Origin: an uncultured Parabacteroides sp.
Lineage (GTDB): Bacteria > Bacteroidota > Bacteroidia > Bacteroidales > Tannerellaceae
Direction of reading: 5' to 3'
Assembly: GCA_900552415.1 (NCBI GenBank)
Contig: USAD01000025.1
Location: forward strand, 1 to 16,017
Length of the DNA: 16,017 nt
A program made the position numbers and the translations under genes. Positions 15,625 through 16,017 of the stretch are shown here, one piece after another. The first letter of the stretch is position 1. Every line of letters begins with the position of its first letter. The notes beneath the pieces are model-generated. The model was not told the DNA's origin. It did no database searches and saw only the letters and a program-made list of their open reading frames with translations.

Positions 15625-16017
15625 GATTCTTTAATATTTATGGAATGTTCCGTATTCAATGTCTCACGCCGCTCCTTTTTCGCCTCGCGGTTTTGGGCGT
15701 CAAACTGGTCGTAGGCCTCGACAATGCGCTGCACGAGCTTGTGGCGTACGATGTCCTTCTTGTCGAACTGCACGCGGCCGATACCTTTGACATCTTTCAG
15801 TACCCGCATCGCCTGGATGAGGCCCGAGGTGGTGGAGGGCGGCAGGTCGATCTGCGTGACGTCGCCCGTGACGATCATCTTCGCGTTCATGCCCAGGCGG
15901 GTCAGGAACATCTTGATCTGGTGCGTCGTCGTGTTCTGCGCCTCGTCGAGGATAATGATGGCGTCGTTGAGTGTCCGTCCGCGCATGAAGGCGAGCGGGG
16001 CGATCTGGATCACGTTG
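15621..16017 (-). CDS. PhoH family ATPase, C-terminal part (5' end outside window)
   Basis: The last roughly 132 codons of a PhoH/PhoL-type P-loop protein, probably an ATPase linked to RNA metabolism or stress. The reading is open at the right edge ([19 protein letters not shown]) and contains Walker [12 protein letters not shown], then [33 protein letters not shown], and [20 protein letters not shown]. The Walker A loop lies beyond the window. A GTG at 16011-16013 could be taken for a start, but conserved sequence continues past it. The charged tail ([21 protein letters not shown]) is ordinary. It is the first visible gene of the phoH-purC-menG-aroE run and overlaps purC by four bases. Confidence 0.93.
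   Translation of the reverse strand, partial: NVIQIAPLAFMRGRTLNDAIIILDEAQNTTTHQIKMFLTRLGMNAKMIVTGDVTQIDLPPSTTSGLIQAMRVLKDVKGIGRVQFDKKDIVRHKLVQRIVEAYDQFDAQNREAKKERRETLNTEHSINIKES

Overview
The window looks like a chromosomal segment of a Bacteroidales bacterium, most likely Parabacteroides or a close relative. The grounds are the families present: a Bacteroidetes-type TamB, an OMP_b-brl_3-type TonB-linked receptor, a DUF4249 lipoprotein, an HU-like/DUF4469 protein, a long-form PurC, and a TAnnTTTG-type promoter box. The genus is an inference from general resemblance; no search was run. No tRNA or rRNA gene, CRISPR array, insertion sequence or prophage gene was seen.

Left part (1-7657): the 3' end of lipB (plus strand) meets a very large tamB (minus strand), the two stop codons overlapping in one CTAG. 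tamB is divergent from a tight plus-strand operon of tsaD (tRNA t6A synthesis), a pentapeptide-repeat protein, a stand-alone CinA C-terminal-type amidohydrolase (PncC-like) and a flavin-reductase-like split-barrel protein. The operon ends in a strong intrinsic terminator at 7608-7657.

Middle part (7658-11120): a 194-base noncoding stretch packed with direct and inverted repeats separates this operon from minus-strand genes. These are an AlaX-like trans-editing domain protein and, just upstream of it, an outer-membrane TonB-linked beta-barrel receptor. Upstream of the receptor lies about 350 bases of noncoding DNA holding a symmetrical hairpin and four and a half copies of a 23-bp tandem repeat.

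Right part (11121-16017): all genes are on the minus strand. In transcription order they are phoH (cut by the window edge), purC, menG/ubiE, aroE and a DUF4249 lipoprotein, with gaps of -4 to 15 bases, so one operon is likely. It serves RNA/stress functions, purine, menaquinone and aromatic amino acid synthesis, with an envelope lipoprotein at its end. An HU-like/DUF4469 gene follows, with a gap carrying its own probable promoter. This part is visibly more GC-rich than the left part, which produces long antisense shadow frames.

Most of the window is conserved housekeeping and envelope biology, and I do not see a convincing new defence or mobile system. The points most worth a second look are two gene starts that do not read cleanly (tamB lacks any standard start codon for its obvious N-terminal membrane anchor; the DUF4249 gene has a seven-A run just where an ordinary lipoprotein start would lie), the two noncoding repeat clusters, and the pentapeptide protein inside the tsaD-cinA operon.
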